Assembly: GCF_001580545.1 (NCBI RefSeq)
Contig: NZ_LRBG01000037.1
Span: 1 to 64,000 of the forward strand
Reading direction: 5' to 3'
Length of the DNA stretch: 64,000 nucleotides
Origin: Paraburkholderia monticola
GTDB lineage: Bacteria > Pseudomonadota > Gammaproteobacteria > Burkholderiales > Burkholderiaceae
This document shows, one piece after another, positions 62,557-64,000 of the stretch. Position 1 is the stretch's first letter; every line of letters begins with the position of its first letter. The position numbers and the translations under genes were made by a program. The notes beneath the pieces were generated by a model. The model searched no databases. It had not been told where the DNA came from and saw only the letters and a program-made list of their open reading frames with translations.

Positions 62557-62720
62557 CGCCGCCTCCTATACTCGAAAGTACTCGAACGTAGCCGGGCGTG
62601 GCTGATGGGTGATTCTGGAACATTGCCTCGCACCACGCAATGCGCACGCGAGTCCACCTGCCTGCGCGGGTCGGCCTGCGTACCCGCATAGCCGTATCGC
62701 ATACAAGGACGAGGGAAACG

Positions 62721-63200
62721 ATGGCGGAATTCCGTTTGACCACCGTGTGGTGCTTCGAGGCACCGGTGCAGCCGGTGTGGGACGCGATCCACGACTCGAC
62801 CAAGTGGCCGAGGTGGTGGAAGAATGTCGAGGCAGTGCGTGAGTTGCAGGCGGGCGAGACCGACGGTCTGGGCGCTGTGCATCGGTACACGTGGAAGGGC
62901 GTGCTGCCTTATCGGGTGATCATCGACGTGCGCGTCACGCGCGTCGCGCCGCTTGTCGCGCTGGAGGGAGAGGCGAGCGGCGCGCTGGAAGGCGTGGGGC
63001 GCTGGCATTTCGCAGCCGACGGTAGCCGCACCGTGGTGCGCTACGACTGGCACGTCAGGACTGCCAGTGCGTGGATGAGCGCGCTCGCTCGCACGCCGCT
63101 CGCGCGGCTGGTCTTCCGCTGGAATCACGATTCGATCATGCGCGAAGGCGGCGTGGCGCTCGCGCGCTTGCTCGAGGCACGTCTTATCGATATCGAATAG
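62721..63200 (+). CDS. SRPBCC (START-like) family protein
   Basis: The 159-aa protein has the helix-grip fold typical of polyketide cyclase/dehydrase-like SRPBCC proteins: FRLTTVWCFEAPVQPVWDAIHDSTKWPRWWKNVEAV at the start, YTWKGVLPYRVIIDVRVTRV, then a long C-terminal helix with WNHDSIMREGGVALARLLEA. Such domains bind hydrophobic ligands. GAGGGAAACG precedes the ATG. No partner gene is evident. Confidence 0.8.
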   Translation: MAEFRLTTVWCFEAPVQPVWDAIHDSTKWPRWWKNVEAVRELQAGETDGLGAVHRYTWKGVLPYRVIIDVRVTRVAPLVALEGEASGALEGVGRWHFAADGSRTVVRYDWHVRTASAWMSALARTPLARLVFRWNHDSIMREGGVALARLLEARLIDIE

Positions 63201-63281
63201 CGTGAGACAAGCCTGCCTCGAATATGTCGAGCGGCTTGAGGTTCAGATGCCGACCGGTAACTCAGATGCGTCCGCCCTCTT

Positions 63282-64000
63282 TCACCCCAGCTCAAACGAC
63301 GTGACCCCGAACACGCGATCGATCGCCATCGCGGGGGCGTCTTTCGTGTACATCCGGGCGGTTTCGAAGACGCTCGTCATGCCATGCTGTTCCGCCAGCG
63401 CAACGGCCGCAGGATTCGTTTCCGGCACGTCGAGAACGATCAGCTCGCCAGGCATGCTCGCCGCCAGCGCGCGAAACAGCCCAGCGGCGACGCCCGCGTC
63501 ATCGGCGAACAGCGGGCCGATCTTGCAGCCCGCCTTGCAGCGGCGCACGACGCCGTAGCCGGCGAGACGGCCAGCGGCGACCGTCGCGAGCGCAACGGCA
63601 TCCGGCTGCGCGATCCACGCGGAAACGAAACGCTCGCGCGTCGCGGGAAAACATGGGCGATCGTAGGCAAGCAACTGCTCGAACGGCACATCGGCCACTG
63701 CCGCCACGTGCGCACACCCAATGCCGTTCACGTGCCCTTGATAGCGGATATTGCGGTAGGCGAGCTGAAACCCGGACTTCCGGTAGTTCGCCTGCTGGGC
63801 AACGACACCATCGAGCCCGACGTTGCGGTCCCCCAGATAACGCATACCGTGCTGCCAGATTCGCATGCCGAAGCCCTGGCCGCGAAACCCGGGTTTGACG
63901 ATGTAGAGACCGATGAAGCCGAAGCGTTCGTCATAGGCGACAGCGGCGAGGCATGCGACCGGCTCACCGCGCCAGACGCCGACGAAGAAGCCGTCCGGGT
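63282..64000 (-). CDS. GNAT acetyltransferase with DUF1248-type C-terminal domain (5' partial)
   Basis: The gene runs in from beyond the end of the window; the start is missing. The N-terminal GNAT domain shows LYIVKPGFRGQGFGMRIWQHG with the acetyl-CoA pyrophosphate loop R-G-x-G-x-G. A C-terminal half follows with GYGVVRRCKAGCKIGPLFADD and a domain like that in YitH/HolE-type GNAT proteins. It probably acetylates a small amine; the substrate is unknown. Confidence 0.85.
   Translation of the reverse strand, partial: PDGFFVGVWRGEPVACLAAVAYDERFGFIGLYIVKPGFRGQGFGMRIWQHGMRYLGDRNVGLDGVVAQQANYRKSGFQLAYRNIRYQGHVNGIGCAHVAAVADVPFEQLLAYDRPCFPATRERFVSAWIAQPDAVALATVAAGRLAGYGVVRRCKAGCKIGPLFADDAGVAAGLFRALAASMPGELIVLDVPETNPAAVALAEQHGMTSVFETARMYTKDAPAMAIDRVFGVTSFELG

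Overview
The window looks like a chromosomal segment from a high-GC betaproteobacterium of the Burkholderiales, most likely Paraburkholderia or a close relative. This rests on gene families rather than a database match: PHB metabolism (phaB, an intracellular PHA depolymerase), several LysR/GntR/IclR-controlled catabolic clusters, universal stress proteins, and codon use rich in GCG/CGC/CTG. I see no rRNA, tRNA, CRISPR array or complete insertion sequence.

Layout. 1-7.2 kb: the end of a transketolase C-terminal subunit, a small protein behind an FNR-type box, a PHA depolymerase, a GntR regulator and two lipoproteins, one an alpha/beta hydrolase. 7.2-14.1 kb: a signalling block with a CheB-CheR hybrid kinase, a lone receiver, a hybrid kinase and a MEDS-domain protein. 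14.2-17.6 kb: a small membrane protein, then a divergent AroQ-like enzyme plus MHS transporter facing an IclR regulator across a perfect 15-bp palindrome. 17.6-20.5 kb: a LytTR two-component operon with a DUF2306 membrane protein, preceded by a gene for a double-glycine-leader peptide. 20.8-22 kb: a GST and a secreted four-cysteine protein.

22-32.8 kb is a low-oxygen/persistence block: an HPF-like protein, phaB with a small aromatic protein, five universal stress proteins, a NarL/LuxR response regulator, a stand-alone receiver, an FNR-type regulator with all four cluster cysteines, a PAS histidine kinase, a zinc alcohol dehydrogenase, a cytochrome c and a frameshifted gene. FNR-like palindromes (TTGAY-N4-RTCAA) lie upstream of at least six transcription units, including the one near 1.27 kb, with a -10-like hexamer at a nearly constant offset. 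The set resembles the low-oxygen-activated locus I recall from Burkholderia cenocepacia.

32.8-41.8 kb is a sugar-acid catabolic cluster: two 2-hydroxyacid dehydrogenases, altronate dehydratase, an MFS transporter, a tagaturonate/mannitol-type reductase, an LgoD-like L-galactonate dehydrogenase and a GntR regulator. A helically phased 11-bp tandem repeat lies inside it. 41.8-54.9 kb is an amide/peptide-type catabolic cluster: aldehyde dehydrogenase, a DHFR-fold reductase, an aspartylglucosaminidase-like hydrolase, a creatinase-like M24 protein, an amidohydrolase, two LysR regulators and a polyamine-type ABC importer with two paralogous binding proteins. A Tat-exported GH28 pectinase-type enzyme follows.

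58.2-61.9 kb is an arsenic operon (arsR-arsI-arsC-acr3-arsH) into which a highly structured 282-bp MITE-like element has inserted after arsR. The window closes with a LolA-like protein that seems to have lost its signal peptide, an SRPBCC protein and a GNAT acetyltransferase cut by the window end.
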